Shown here in pieces: positions 53,186-62,007 of a DNA stretch of 64,000 nucleotides. The stretch is taken from positions 62,001 through 126,000 of the forward strand of contig NZ_BSRQ01000020.1 in the NCBI RefSeq assembly GCF_030268685.1. The letters are read 5' to 3'. The notes beneath the pieces are model-generated. The model saw nothing but the letters and a program-made list of their open reading frames with translations. It made no database searches and was not told the origin of the DNA. The DNA is from Microtetraspora sp. NBRC 13810. Its GTDB lineage: Bacteria > Actinomycetota > Actinomycetes > Streptosporangiales > Streptosporangiaceae. A program made the translations under genes and the position numbers. Position 1 is the first letter of the stretch, and each line of letters begins with the position of its first letter.

Positions 53186-54420
53186 GTCACGGACCCGTTC
53201 CGGTCGTAGGGCAGCCGGGCCGACACCCGGAAGCCCCCTTCGGCCCGGTGCCCCGCGCTGAACGTGCCTCCGTACATCCTGGCCCGCTCGCGCATACCGA
53301 TCAGGCCGTGTCCCCCGTGTCCCCCGTGTCCCCCGTGTCCCCCGTGTCCCCCGTGGTGCGCCCGGGGTGGGCGGCCGTGGCGGGGACCGTCGTCGACGAT
53401 CTCGATACGGGCTTCCCGGTTGTCGACGTCCACGGTGACCGAGCAGCGGGTGGGGGCCGCGTGGGTGATGACGTTGGTCAGAGCCTGTTGCACGATCCGG
53501 TACACCGACAACGCGACCGCGGGGGGTATCGCGGCCTCCTCGCGGACGGTCAGGTCCACCTCGACTCCGGCCGCGCGGGCGTGGGCGGCCAGTTCGGGCA
53601 GGTCCGCCATACCGGGAACGGGCGTGTGGGCCTGCTGGGGATCGTCGTCGGAGCGCAGGAGGCCGAGCACGCGGTGGATCTCGGTGAGCGTGCTTCGGCT
53701 GGTCTGCTCGATGACGGACAGCGCGGCGCGTACCTCCTGCGGGCGGGCGTCGGCGACGTGGTTGGCGACGGTGGCCTTGACGGCGATCAGGCTCATGCTG
53801 TGGCCGATGACGTCGTGCAGCTCCCGGGCGATGCGCCTGCGTTCGTCGGCCACCGCGGCCTCCGAGAGGTGGTGCAGGTGGCGAGCGGTCTTGTCCCGCT
53901 TCCATCGGACAGTCGTTCCGACGGCCCATCCGGTGGTCAGGAGCACGCCGATCGCCCCGATCTCGACCGGCCAGTACGGCGGCATCTCGCTGGGCGCGGG
54001 CGCGGGCCTGAAGTCCGGGAGCACCTGCGCGTAGAAGATCAGGACCGCTGTCACGGCGGCGGACAGGCAGGCTGCCAGGCCCGCCGCCGACCAGGCGACC
54101 GAGGTGGTGGAGGCGGCCAGGTACAGGACGAGCACGGTCGGTGCGAAAGTCAGCCAGATCACGCCCGGTGCGACGGCTCCGGCCAGGGTCGCCAGCACGC
54201 CCGCGGCGCACGCCAGGCCGAGCATGGTCCGCGGCAGGCGCCGCCGGAGCACGATCGGAAAGCTCACGACGACCGCGACCGGCCAGGCCGACCAGGTCGG
54301 CCACCACGACGACGGCCCCGGCGGATCGACGATGGCGTACCCGATGGTCAGCGCCACGACGGCCGCCACCGCCACGTCGACGGCGCCCTTTCCGCCGAGC
54401 CGCCATCCAGCCCACTCCAT
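53182..54420 (-). CDS. Sensor histidine kinase (HisKA_3) with Gly-Gly-His expansion
   Basis: A membrane kinase of about 412 residues. Several membrane helices are followed by ERRRIARELHDVIGHSMSLI, with the phosphoacceptor histidine, and an ATPase domain. In the ATP-lid region, after DDGPRHGRPPRAHH, there is a run of five Gly-Gly-His units before GLIGMRERARM; homologues have only a short glycine stretch here. The DNA has five exact copies of TGTCCCCCG at 53309-53353. The ATG at 54420 is used; a GTG at 54441 is possible. Confidence 0.85.
   Translation of the reverse strand: MEWAGWRLGGKGAVDVAVAAVVALTIGYAIVDPPGPSSWWPTWSAWPVAVVVSFPIVLRRRLPRTMLGLACAAGVLATLAGAVAPGVIWLTFAPTVLVLYLAASTTSVAWSAAGLAACLSAAVTAVLIFYAQVLPDFRPAPAPSEMPPYWPVEIGAIGVLLTTGWAVGTTVRWKRDKTARHLHHLSEAAVADERRRIARELHDVIGHSMSLIAVKATVANHVADARPQEVRAALSVIEQTSRSTLTEIHRVLGLLRSDDDPQQAHTPVPGMADLPELAAHARAAGVEVDLTVREEAAIPPAVALSVYRIVQQALTNVITHAAPTRCSVTVDVDNREARIEIVDDGPRHGRPPRAHHGGHGGHGGHGGHGGHGLIGMRERARMYGGTFSAGHRAEGGFRVSARLPYDRNGSVT
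53309..53353. repeat. Five-copy 9-bp tandem repeat inside the kinase gene
   Basis: TGTCCCCCG is repeated five times without change. In the minus-strand reading frame each copy adds one Gly-Gly-His triplet, so copy-number changes keep the frame. Exact repeats suggest recent slippage. Confidence 0.9.
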
Positions 54421-54559
54421 GACGGGAAGGTATCGCCTCACCGATCGTCCGGCATCTGTCCACGGTAGGACATCCGCCTGCGGCTGCGGTCAGGTGCCGT
54501 GCCGGGGCCTCGCTCACGTCAGACGGGGGACGAACCTCACAGCCGTCTCTCGCCGGAGA

Positions 54560-55003
54560 TCAACCGGCGAAGCAACTGTGGTACGCCTGGACGAGCCACC
54601 GGCCGTCGTGTCGTGAGAGCGTCCAGGTCGCCAGTTCCCACCGGTCGGCGGCGGGGCTCGTCTCACCGGGGGACAGCGTGGCGCTCCTGGTGACCACGAT
54701 GGCCACGTCCGCGCCGAGGAACCGCACGCTCTGAGGCGTGTGGACGCGCCGCGACCCCTTCAGCGGTCCGGCGAACGCGTCGCCCATGCTCGAACGGATG
54801 TCCTCCCTGCCCCGCAGGCGGGCTCCAGGCAGGATCACCGTGGCGTCTTCGCCGTACCGGTCGGCGAAGGCGTCGGCGTCGCCGTCCGACCAGGCGGTGG
54901 ACGTCGAGTCGAACACGGCGAGTACGGCGCGCTCCTCGGCCGCGGCCGATGCGGTGCAGCCCGTTCCGGATGTCGTCGCGGGTTGACGGATTTCAGGGTT
55001 CAT
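54560..55003 (-). CDS. SnoaL-like/DUF4440 NTF2-fold protein
   Basis: A 147-residue protein of the NTF2 fold: VLAVFDSTSTAWSDGDADAF, then YGEDATVILPGARLRGREDI and the C-terminal LSRHDGRWLVQAYHSCF, standard for SgcJ/EcaC-like DUF4440 proteins. The ATG at 55003 follows GGAGG with six-base spacing. Members are enzymes or small-molecule binding proteins; the role is unknown here. It lies near the DGPF-ECF42 module but in opposite orientation. Confidence 0.82.
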   Translation of the reverse strand: MNPEIRQPATTSGTGCTASAAAEERAVLAVFDSTSTAWSDGDADAFADRYGEDATVILPGARLRGREDIRSSMGDAFAGPLKGSRRVHTPQSVRFLGADVAIVVTRSATLSPGETSPAADRWELATWTLSRHDGRWLVQAYHSCFAG

Positions 55004-55250
55004 GTGATCCTCCACAGTTTCGCGGGCCGCTGTCGGCGGTCCCGCTGAACCGACGCGGCACCCGTGCCGGTTTGGACACGGGGGGCTGGAAAACTTCGCG
55101 GAGGGGGATTCGCCTTCGGTACGGCCGGCGGCTTGGCCGGGGCCGGCAGGACGTACGCTCGGATGACGGCCGGGCCGTCCGAATCGCGTGTGGTGCTGCG
55201 TCGTACTGATGACGCCGCGGCCTGCGGCGAATCCGAGTGAGGAAGATCCG

Positions 55251-55625
55251 ATGCCGGACTACATGGTGTTGCTGTACACGCCGGAGCGCGATGAGGACGA
55301 GCGGCCGGAGGAGCGATGGGCCGACATGCCGCTCTGGCTCGAACTGACCGAGAGCCTTCGCGGTGCCGGGCTGCTCGTGGCCCACGGTCCCCTGTATCCG
55401 GTGTCCGCCGCCACAACCGTCCGGGTGCGTGCGGGGAGGACCGAGCTCACCGACGGGCCGTTCGCGACGACCAAGGAGATCCTCGCGGGCTACTACGTCC
55501 TGAGGTGCGCCGACCTCGACGAGGCGCTGCGCCATGCGGCGCGGATGCCCACCGCGCTGCGCGGCTCGGTGGAGGTGCGGCCGATCATGGATGTGAGCGA
55601 GATCCCGGCTTCCGGCCGGGCATGA
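55251..55625 (+). CDS. YCII-related DGPF-domain protein
   Basis: A 124-residue protein of the YciI/DGPF family with the name-giving TDGPFATTKEILAGYYVL near residues 70-87. These are genetically tied to ECF42 sigma factors and may tune them. The ATG at 55251 follows GAGGAAG. It overlaps the sigma-factor gene by ATGA, so the pair is translated together. Confidence 0.9.
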   Translation: MPDYMVLLYTPERDEDERPEERWADMPLWLELTESLRGAGLLVAHGPLYPVSAATTVRVRAGRTELTDGPFATTKEILAGYYVLRCADLDEALRHAARMPTALRGSVEVRPIMDVSEIPASGRA

Positions 55626-56992
55626 CCGTGACCGGGTCGAACGGGCGGGGGGCGGGCTCGGCCGACGCGGCGCCTGACAGGGAGGCCGGCAGAGAGGCCG
55701 GCAGGGAGGCTAACAGAGAGGCCGGCGCGGTGGCCGTAGCGGTGGCCGCGCGGGTCTTCCGCGAGGAGCGGGCCGCCGTGCTGGCCACGCTGATCAGGTA
55801 TGCGGGCGATTTCCAGCTCGCCGAGGACTCGTTGCAGGACGCCTTCGAAGCGGCGCTGTCGACTTGGCCGCGGGACGGGGTTCCCGGTAATCCGGGGGCG
55901 TGGATCACGGTGGCGGCGCGGCGGCGGGCGATCGACCGGCTGCGCCGTGACCAGGCGGTCGCCGGCCGTGCCGAGCGTCTGGCCGCGTTGCTGCGCCTCG
56001 AAGGGCAGGAGCATCCTTCGGCGGGTGAGGCGGGTGCGATCGAGGACGACCGGTTGCGGCTGATCTTCACGTGCTGTCATCCGGCGCTGGACATGCCGGC
56101 CCGGGTGGCGTTGACGTTGCGCACGATCGGCGGCCTGACGACCGGGGAGATCGCCCGGGCCTTCCTGGTCGCGGAGCCGACGATGGGCAAGCGCATCGTC
56201 CGCGCCAAGCGCAAGATCGCGGACGCCCGCATTCCGTACCGGGTGCCCCCGGCGGAGGAGTTCCCCGATCGGGTGCGCGGTGTCCTCGGTGTCGTGTATC
56301 TGATCTTCAACGAGGGTTACTCCGCCGGCGAGGGTGACCGTCTGGTGCGGGGCGAGTTGTGTGACGAGGCCATCCGCCTGGGACGGCTGCTGTGCGACCT
56401 GATGCCCGGTGAGCCCGAGGCGTGGGGGTTGCTGAGCCTGATGTCGCTGCACGACGCCCGGCGCGCCGCCCGCGTCGACGGACACGGAGGTTACGTCGCC
56501 CTGCCCGAGCAGGACCGTTCCCGGTGGGACCGGCGCCGGATCGGCGAGGGGACGCGCGCGCTTGAGCGCGCGGTCCGGCTCGGCCGCCCCGGCCCCTACC
56601 AGCTTCAGGCCGCGATCGCCGCACTCCACCTCCAGGCGTCCGGCGACGATCCGGCGCACTGGGCGCGGATCGCGGACCTGTACGCCGCGCTCGGCGAGCT
56701 CGCGCCCTCGCCCGTGGTCGAACTCAACCGGGTGGCGGCGGTCGGGTTCGCTTATGGCGCCGGCGCCGGTCTGGAGGGGCTCGGACCGTTGCTGGGCGAT
56801 CCCGCGCTCGAGTCGTACCAGCCGCTGCACGCCACGCACGCCGAACTGCTCCGGCGCGCCGGCGACGTGCCGGGGGCCGTGCGCGCCTACGAGCGGGCCA
56901 TCGAGCTTTCCGGGAACGCGGTGGAGCGCGCCGAGCTTCGGCGGCGGCTGGAGGCGTTGGACCCGGGCGGGAGTCGATCGTCGCCGGGCTAG
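55622..56992 (+). CDS. ECF42-type RNA polymerase sigma factor with C-terminal TPR-like extension
   Basis: A 456-residue sigma factor: region 2 (FREERAAVLATLIRYAGDFQ, AEDSLQDAFEAAL), region 4 (MPARVALTLRTIGGLTTGE, EPTMGKRIVRAKRKI) and the long SnoaL-free C-terminal domain with helical repeats (YSAGEGDRLVRGELCDEAIR, EPEAWGLLSLMSLHDAR) typical of ECF42. A Arg-Glu-Ala-Gly-rich N-terminal stretch comes from near-repeats of 12 bp at about 55678-55730. Co-translated with the DGPF protein. Its stop codon overlaps that of the convergent gene by three bases. Confidence 0.9.
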   Translation: MTVTGSNGRGAGSADAAPDREAGREAGREANREAGAVAVAVAARVFREERAAVLATLIRYAGDFQLAEDSLQDAFEAALSTWPRDGVPGNPGAWITVAARRRAIDRLRRDQAVAGRAERLAALLRLEGQEHPSAGEAGAIEDDRLRLIFTCCHPALDMPARVALTLRTIGGLTTGEIARAFLVAEPTMGKRIVRAKRKIADARIPYRVPPAEEFPDRVRGVLGVVYLIFNEGYSAGEGDRLVRGELCDEAIRLGRLLCDLMPGEPEAWGLLSLMSLHDARRAARVDGHGGYVALPEQDRSRWDRRRIGEGTRALERAVRLGRPGPYQLQAAIAALHLQASGDDPAHWARIADLYAALGELAPSPVVELNRVAAVGFAYGAGAGLEGLGPLLGDPALESYQPLHATHAELLRRAGDVPGAVRAYERAIELSGNAVERAELRRRLEALDPGGSRSSPG

Positions 56993-58218
56993 ATGTTACG
57001 CGCGGTGACGCTGCCGTCGACCTGGAGGTCGCCGGAGACTCTCAGGGCGGGGGCGTCCATCTCGTCGCGGGAGGAGATCTTGTCGTAGGCGGTCAGGTTG
57101 GCCGTGTAGAGGTCTTCGAATTGGCAGGTTCCGCTGACGATGCCGCTGATGTAGACGTTCGCTCCGTCGTAGGACGTCTGGATCTTCGGTCCGTAGGTGT
57201 CGGAGGAGACGAGGAGGTCGTTGAGGGCCGAGAGCAGCCCGTGGGCGGTGACCGCCCCGTTTGCGGTGACCGCCCCGTTTGCGGTGACCGCCCCGTTGGC
57301 GGTGAGGTCCCCTTCGGCGGTGACCGTCCCTCTGGCGCTGAAGTTCCCTTCGGCGCTGAGCTCGCCTCCGGTGGTGAGGTCGCCGTTGACGCCGGCGTCG
57401 CCCAGGACGGTGAGGCCGTTGAGGACGGGGTTGTCGATGGTGACGGTGATGGTGGCGTACCGGTAGATGGGTTCGAAGCCGTTGGCCGGCTGTGCCGCGC
57501 CCGAGGTGAGGGTCGCGACGAGGGTGAAGGTGGTGTCGTTGCTGACGCTTCCCGCCGAGACGAGGTAGGAGGTGTCGGTGCCTTCGTACAGGATCGTTCC
57601 GTCGCCGTTGTAGAGCTGGAAGAAGGTGCCGTTGCTTTCCCAGGTGAGGTAGATCTGCGCGCCGCTGGAGAATTTCGTCCGCGGAACGGTGGGCCGGTCC
57701 GGGTCGCCGGCCATGAAGTTGTACAGGTAGAAGGTCTGCGTTTCGACGGCCAAGTTCAGCGAGCCTTTCTTGAGTGTGAAGCGGGATGTGTCGTCGTCGG
57801 TGCCGGATCTTTCGCCGACGGTGCAGGTGAGCGTGCCGGTCGTGGTGCCGAGTGTGCCGTCGACGCCGAAGTTGAGCGGATAGTCGACGAGGTTGTCGTC
57901 GTCCTCGACGGTGCGGAACGCTACCTGGTAGTACGTGGGTTGTTTCCCGTCGAGGTCGTCGTCGCTGCTGGGATAGGTGCTGCCGATTTCCCATGTGGTG
58001 CTGCTGCACGACCAGTCCGGCGGCTCGCTGAAGTAGGCGCCTTCGGCTGCCGCTCCGGGGCCGGGGACGGCGATCTTGATCGTGTCGCAGTAGGCCGTCT
58101 GGTCGCCGGGGAAGACGGCGATGGTGATGCGGCCCAGGCTGGGAGTGCCGGAACTGCTGGCCTGCAGGGGGCTGGGGCTGGTCGAAAGACGGTAGTCGAG
58201 GAGCATGGGGTCGGTCAT
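56989..58218 (-). CDS. Repeat-rich, tail-fibre-like hypothetical protein
   Basis: A 409-residue acidic protein with no clear signal peptide. The middle shows beta-sandwich-like segments; from about residue 280 there are short repeats of the form GDL-TA-GAVTAN-GAVTAN-GAVTAH, as in trimeric beta-helical fibres or spike tips, encoded in part by three nearly exact 18-bp copies at 57245-57298. The C-terminus has DAPALRVSGDLQVDGSVTA. It is the last gene of the operon at the right window end. Phage-tail or injection-system fibre is the best structural guess; no function is established. Confidence 0.55.
   Translation of the reverse strand: MTDPMLLDYRLSTSPSPLQASSSGTPSLGRITIAVFPGDQTAYCDTIKIAVPGPGAAAEGAYFSEPPDWSCSSTTWEIGSTYPSSDDDLDGKQPTYYQVAFRTVEDDDNLVDYPLNFGVDGTLGTTTGTLTCTVGERSGTDDDTSRFTLKKGSLNLAVETQTFYLYNFMAGDPDRPTVPRTKFSSGAQIYLTWESNGTFFQLYNGDGTILYEGTDTSYLVSAGSVSNDTTFTLVATLTSGAAQPANGFEPIYRYATITVTIDNPVLNGLTVLGDAGVNGDLTTGGELSAEGNFSARGTVTAEGDLTANGAVTANGAVTANGAVTAHGLLSALNDLLVSSDTYGPKIQTSYDGANVYISGIVSGTCQFEDLYTANLTAYDKISSRDEMDAPALRVSGDLQVDGSVTARNI
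57245..57298. repeat. Three-copy 18-bp tandem repeat in the fibre-like gene
   Basis: The unit GCGGTGACCGCCCCGTTT occurs three times in a row (last copy ends in TTG). It encodes the repeated Ala-Asn-Gly-Ala-Val-Thr hexapeptides and is followed by less exact copies. Confidence 0.9.
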
Positions 58219-58237
58219 GCGTGGCGGCACCTCGCAG

Positions 58238-61200
58238 TCAGCTGGGGTCGGTGTGTTCTTCCAGGTCGGCGGTGAACCGCAGCAGGCCGTCCTGGAGCGT
58301 TGTGGGGGCGTCCGGAAACTGGGCGTTGGGCAGCGCCGGGGTGAGCGGGTACGACGTCCACGGGGCGTTCCCCGGCGCCGGGAGCAGCCACGACCAGCCG
58401 CCTTGTTTCTCGCTCGGCCGCGGGAAGGCGATGGACTGCGGGTACCGGGTGGTGACGACGGGGCCGAAGCGGAAGAGGGCTTCGATGCGGGCGAGTGCCT
58501 TCTCCACATGACCGGACGGCACGCTGATCTCGGCGGCCGGCGTGATCCCGGTGATGGCGTGCACGCCGGCCCGCGGGTCCATCAGCAGGAGGACTCGGGT
58601 CGGCGCCGGGTCGCCGAAGGTCAGTTGCAGGTAGTTGGCGGCCGACGGGGTGGCGCAGGGGCCGAGAGGGCCGATCTGGGTGACGTAGTCCTGCTGTCCG
58701 TCCGGGGTGGCCACGCTGTTGAAGGAGTCGTACCGGTACCCGCCCTGTGAGTCCGTGCCGAAGTAGCCGATGAGACCGTCGTCGCGGGCGAGTTGGTCGC
58801 CCAGCCGGACCGCGAACTCGTCGCCGGTGAAACTCGGAGGGGGCGGGCTGAGTGTCGCCGCCCAGCCCGTGTCGAAGATCGGTGCGCCGTCGAGGCGCAG
58901 CCGTAGCTGTGCCGGCACGAGTGCCAGCGGCCGGCCGATGAGGACGGAGAGGTTCTGGTCGGCGCGGGTGCCCAGCGGGTCGCTGGTCCACAGGGTCGAG
59001 TCGATGACGTCGAGGAAGGCGGTGAAACCGGCCTCCGGCGCGAGCCGCGGCGAGCGGATCAGGCCGGCGACGACGGGCGCGAGTGCCGCGACCTGGTCGA
59101 GCGTGGTGACGCCGCCGTCCGGTGGCGGCTCCCACTGCCCGAGGCGGCCGTCCTGGGTGACGAGCAGCCGGTAGGTGCCCAGCAGCCGCCCGGTGGGGTC
59201 GTAGAGCAGCAGGCTGTGGTCGAGGTGGTTGGGCAGCACCCAGCCGCCTACGGGGTTGAGTTCGGCGTCGGTGCCGACGACGCGGCTGCCGGTCATGCCG
59301 TCGAGGAGGTCGAAGTCCAGCCGGGCCGGTTGCAGGGGGCGTGGCGGTAGCTGGGCGACCGACGCGATGGACGGGAGCAGGGAGGTCTCGGTGGCGAGCG
59401 CGTCGTCGATGACGAGCGGGAAGTTCCGGTAGTCGTGCAGCCCGCCGCCTTCGGGGTCGGGGTTGACGACGTCGAGGACGCGGCCGAACTTGTCGTACAG
59501 GAAGAGCTGCCGGAGGTAGATCTGCCCTTGCCGGGTCTCCTGGAAGGGCGCGCTGGCGCCCTGGGGAAGATAGGGGGCGGTGGTGACGCGACCGCGGTAC
59601 CGGGCGGGCAGGCCGTCCGCGGTGGCCGCGTCGGGGTATCCGGCGAGTTCGGCGATCTGCGGGAAGCCGGGGTCGCCGGGTGTGGGGCGGCGGAAGGCGC
59701 GGGTGTCGCGTGCGGCGAGGCGTTCGTTGAAGCCGGTCAGCTCCTGGGCGAGGAATCCCCAGTCGCCGATCGCCGTCAGCCAGTCCTCCAGTTGCGCGCG
59801 CTGGTCGGCGGTGCCGTGGTCGGCGACGAACTTCTTCAGCCGGGAGGCGAACAGCTCCCGGGGATGCGGGCCCAGACCCGAGATGCCCCTGATCTCGACC
59901 GTGGCCGGGTCCACGACCGCTTCGCCGGGGGTGAAACGGTAGTCCGTGCCGTCGAAGGTCCAGCAGCGCTGCGTGCCCACGGCGTACGGGATGGGCACGT
60001 AGTATGCCCGCCACTCCATGAACAGCGGCTGCCAGGGCTGCTGCCAGGGGACGAGGCCGAGTGCCGGCAGGGTGCCGGTGTAGTCGGCGGGCCGGTGCGC
60101 GGTGAGGGTGGCGGTGACCTCGTCGGCGGGCAGGCCGGTGGCGGCGGCCAGGGCTGGGGCGTTGCCCGGGTCGAGCAGGAAGTACTCGGCGAGGAGTTCG
60201 CCGGCGGTCTCCGGTAGCGCGGCCTGGATGGGGACGCCGGGCATGGGACCCTGTCCGGGCGTCGCGGTGATCGGCGTGTCGCGCACCGTGACACTGCTGA
60301 TCAGCGTGGACAGGTCGTCGGTGACCGGCCGGACGAGGAGCGGCTCGTCGGAGACGGTGGCGTCGGGCGGGGGCGTGATCCCCGACAGGGTGATGACGGG
60401 GTTGTTGCTCTGCCAGTACGGAGGCTGGGGGAGTGCTTTGAGCGTCGCCCCCGGTGCCAGGCCCTTCGCCTGGGCGAAGGCGTCGATCCCGGCGAGCAGC
60501 GCGTCCTGCGGGTCGGCGTGGGAGGTGTCCGGCTGGGGCACCTTGGCCGCCTGGTCGCGGGCCTCGGTGGTCTTGCGGCGCACCGTCTGGGCGAGGGAAC
60601 CGTCCCTGCCGGGGTCGAGTTCGTCCTCCATCTGCTGCTGCTCCGGCGCGTCGTCCGGGGGCATGAGCGATTGTGCGCAGATGCCGTTCTTGAGCCACAG
60701 CGCGTTCAGCCGCCACTGGAGCGAGGCCAGTTCGCCGAGTTGCGCGTCGAGCCGGCGCTGGTCGTCGTTGAGGGTGTCGAGCCAGTCCGGCGTGGTGACG
60801 GGCTGGGGTGTGTCACCCGTCGTGGCGGAGGGCGTCACCGTCCAGGAGTAGCCTCCGGAGGAGGCGCCGAACCACGCGTTGTGGATACTGCGGCGTACCC
60901 GCTCGTCCCCGCCCTTCTCCTCGGCCAGCGGCAGCAGGTCGTACAGGAAGGCGCGCAGGAGTTGCATGTCGGCGGCGGTGGGCGTGGCGGTGGTGCCGTC
61001 CAGTGCGCGGCCGGCGAGTGCCACGAAGGCGTCCTCGGTGGTGTTGGCGATGGCGGCGTCGAGTTTGCCGTTGTCCCGGATCTGCCGCAGCGGGTCGGTG
61101 GCGGGCGCCGCGGAGGCGCCCGGGTCCCAGGTGACGGTCAGCGCGTGGCCGGCGTAGAGGCTGCGCGTGGCCGGTTCGACGGCGGCGTCGTGGTCGGCGT

Positions 61201-62005
61201 CGCCGGTCAGCCGCGGATCCTGCCAGTCCAGGTGGGCGAGGAGGCCGGCGTAGGAGGTGTCCTGCGGCGGCGCGGCGAGGATGTCGGCGTCGGGGCGGGA
61301 GTACCAGCCGATGACGTGGTAGCCGAGGGTGGTCGCGGCGGTGAGGTCGGCGAGGTCGTCGACGAAGGAGAAGATGTTGCTGTTGTGCGGGGTGTAGCTG
61401 GGGAAGTACGGGTTGGCGGCGCCGATGGCGGTCAGGTACAGCGGGTCGCCGGCCGCGCGTTCGGTCCAGGACTGGGCGTCCTGGATGGGGAAGGCGAGCC
61501 CGATGGGCACCTGGTAGGAGCCGGGTTCCGGGTTTCTCGGCCGGGCTGCGCTGCGGTAGGGGTCGGTGCTGGCCTGCCAGGCGTTCACGGTGTCCGCGGC
61601 GATGACGAAGTCGCTGGAGTGTGAGTCGTCGTGGCCGTGCTGCCGGGCGTACGTACTGTGCGGGCAGTCGCTCTCGATCACCCACGCTTTCACCTGGCGG
61701 CTGGTCGTCCCGCTGAAACGGGTGAGCAGCCATCGGTTGGGGACCGGTGGGAACCGTACTTCTCCGGTCTGCGGGTCCTGGACGCCGTGGCGCAGGCCGC
61801 GGGGCAGCGTCCAGTGCAGGTGGACTCCGGTGTCGGTGAACCGTGGGGCTTCGACCTGCCGGTCGCCCTCGTCCGGTTCGGGGGTGCCGTAGCCCTGGAG
61901 GGCCGTGTAGCTCTGTGTCCAGATGCGGAAGGCGTTCTCGCCCTTGACGGCCGTGGTGATCACCAGCGCGTCCAGGGTGACGGGGACGACGAGGGTGGGG
62001 CGCAT
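58238..62005 (-). CDS. Very large hypothetical protein (1255 residues) of the right-end operon
   Basis: A soluble-looking protein without signal peptide or membrane segments. Near the N-terminus are TDTGVHLHWTLPRGLRHG and PPVPNRWLLTRFSG, motifs that look like a conserved family core; later YLRQLFLYDKFGRVLDVVNP and WVLPNHLDHSLLLYDPTGRL. The ATG at 62005 is 2 bp after the preceding gene's stop; the open frame that continues to 63523 upstream only covers that gene in another phase. I do not recognise the function. The coupling with a fibre-like protein suggests a structural or injection-apparatus component (inference). Confidence 0.62.
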   Translation of the reverse strand: MRPTLVVPVTLDALVITTAVKGENAFRIWTQSYTALQGYGTPEPDEGDRQVEAPRFTDTGVHLHWTLPRGLRHGVQDPQTGEVRFPPVPNRWLLTRFSGTTSRQVKAWVIESDCPHSTYARQHGHDDSHSSDFVIAADTVNAWQASTDPYRSAARPRNPEPGSYQVPIGLAFPIQDAQSWTERAAGDPLYLTAIGAANPYFPSYTPHNSNIFSFVDDLADLTAATTLGYHVIGWYSRPDADILAAPPQDTSYAGLLAHLDWQDPRLTGDADHDAAVEPATRSLYAGHALTVTWDPGASAAPATDPLRQIRDNGKLDAAIANTTEDAFVALAGRALDGTTATPTAADMQLLRAFLYDLLPLAEEKGGDERVRRSIHNAWFGASSGGYSWTVTPSATTGDTPQPVTTPDWLDTLNDDQRRLDAQLGELASLQWRLNALWLKNGICAQSLMPPDDAPEQQQMEDELDPGRDGSLAQTVRRKTTEARDQAAKVPQPDTSHADPQDALLAGIDAFAQAKGLAPGATLKALPQPPYWQSNNPVITLSGITPPPDATVSDEPLLVRPVTDDLSTLISSVTVRDTPITATPGQGPMPGVPIQAALPETAGELLAEYFLLDPGNAPALAAATGLPADEVTATLTAHRPADYTGTLPALGLVPWQQPWQPLFMEWRAYYVPIPYAVGTQRCWTFDGTDYRFTPGEAVVDPATVEIRGISGLGPHPRELFASRLKKFVADHGTADQRAQLEDWLTAIGDWGFLAQELTGFNERLAARDTRAFRRPTPGDPGFPQIAELAGYPDAATADGLPARYRGRVTTAPYLPQGASAPFQETRQGQIYLRQLFLYDKFGRVLDVVNPDPEGGGLHDYRNFPLVIDDALATETSLLPSIASVAQLPPRPLQPARLDFDLLDGMTGSRVVGTDAELNPVGGWVLPNHLDHSLLLYDPTGRLLGTYRLLVTQDGRLGQWEPPPDGGVTTLDQVAALAPVVAGLIRSPRLAPEAGFTAFLDVIDSTLWTSDPLGTRADQNLSVLIGRPLALVPAQLRLRLDGAPIFDTGWAATLSPPPPSFTGDEFAVRLGDQLARDDGLIGYFGTDSQGGYRYDSFNSVATPDGQQDYVTQIGPLGPCATPSAANYLQLTFGDPAPTRVLLLMDPRAGVHAITGITPAAEISVPSGHVEKALARIEALFRFGPVVTTRYPQSIAFPRPSEKQGGWSWLLPAPGNAPWTSYPLTPALPNAQFPDAPTTLQDGLLRFTADLEEHTDPS

Positions 62006-62007
62006 GC

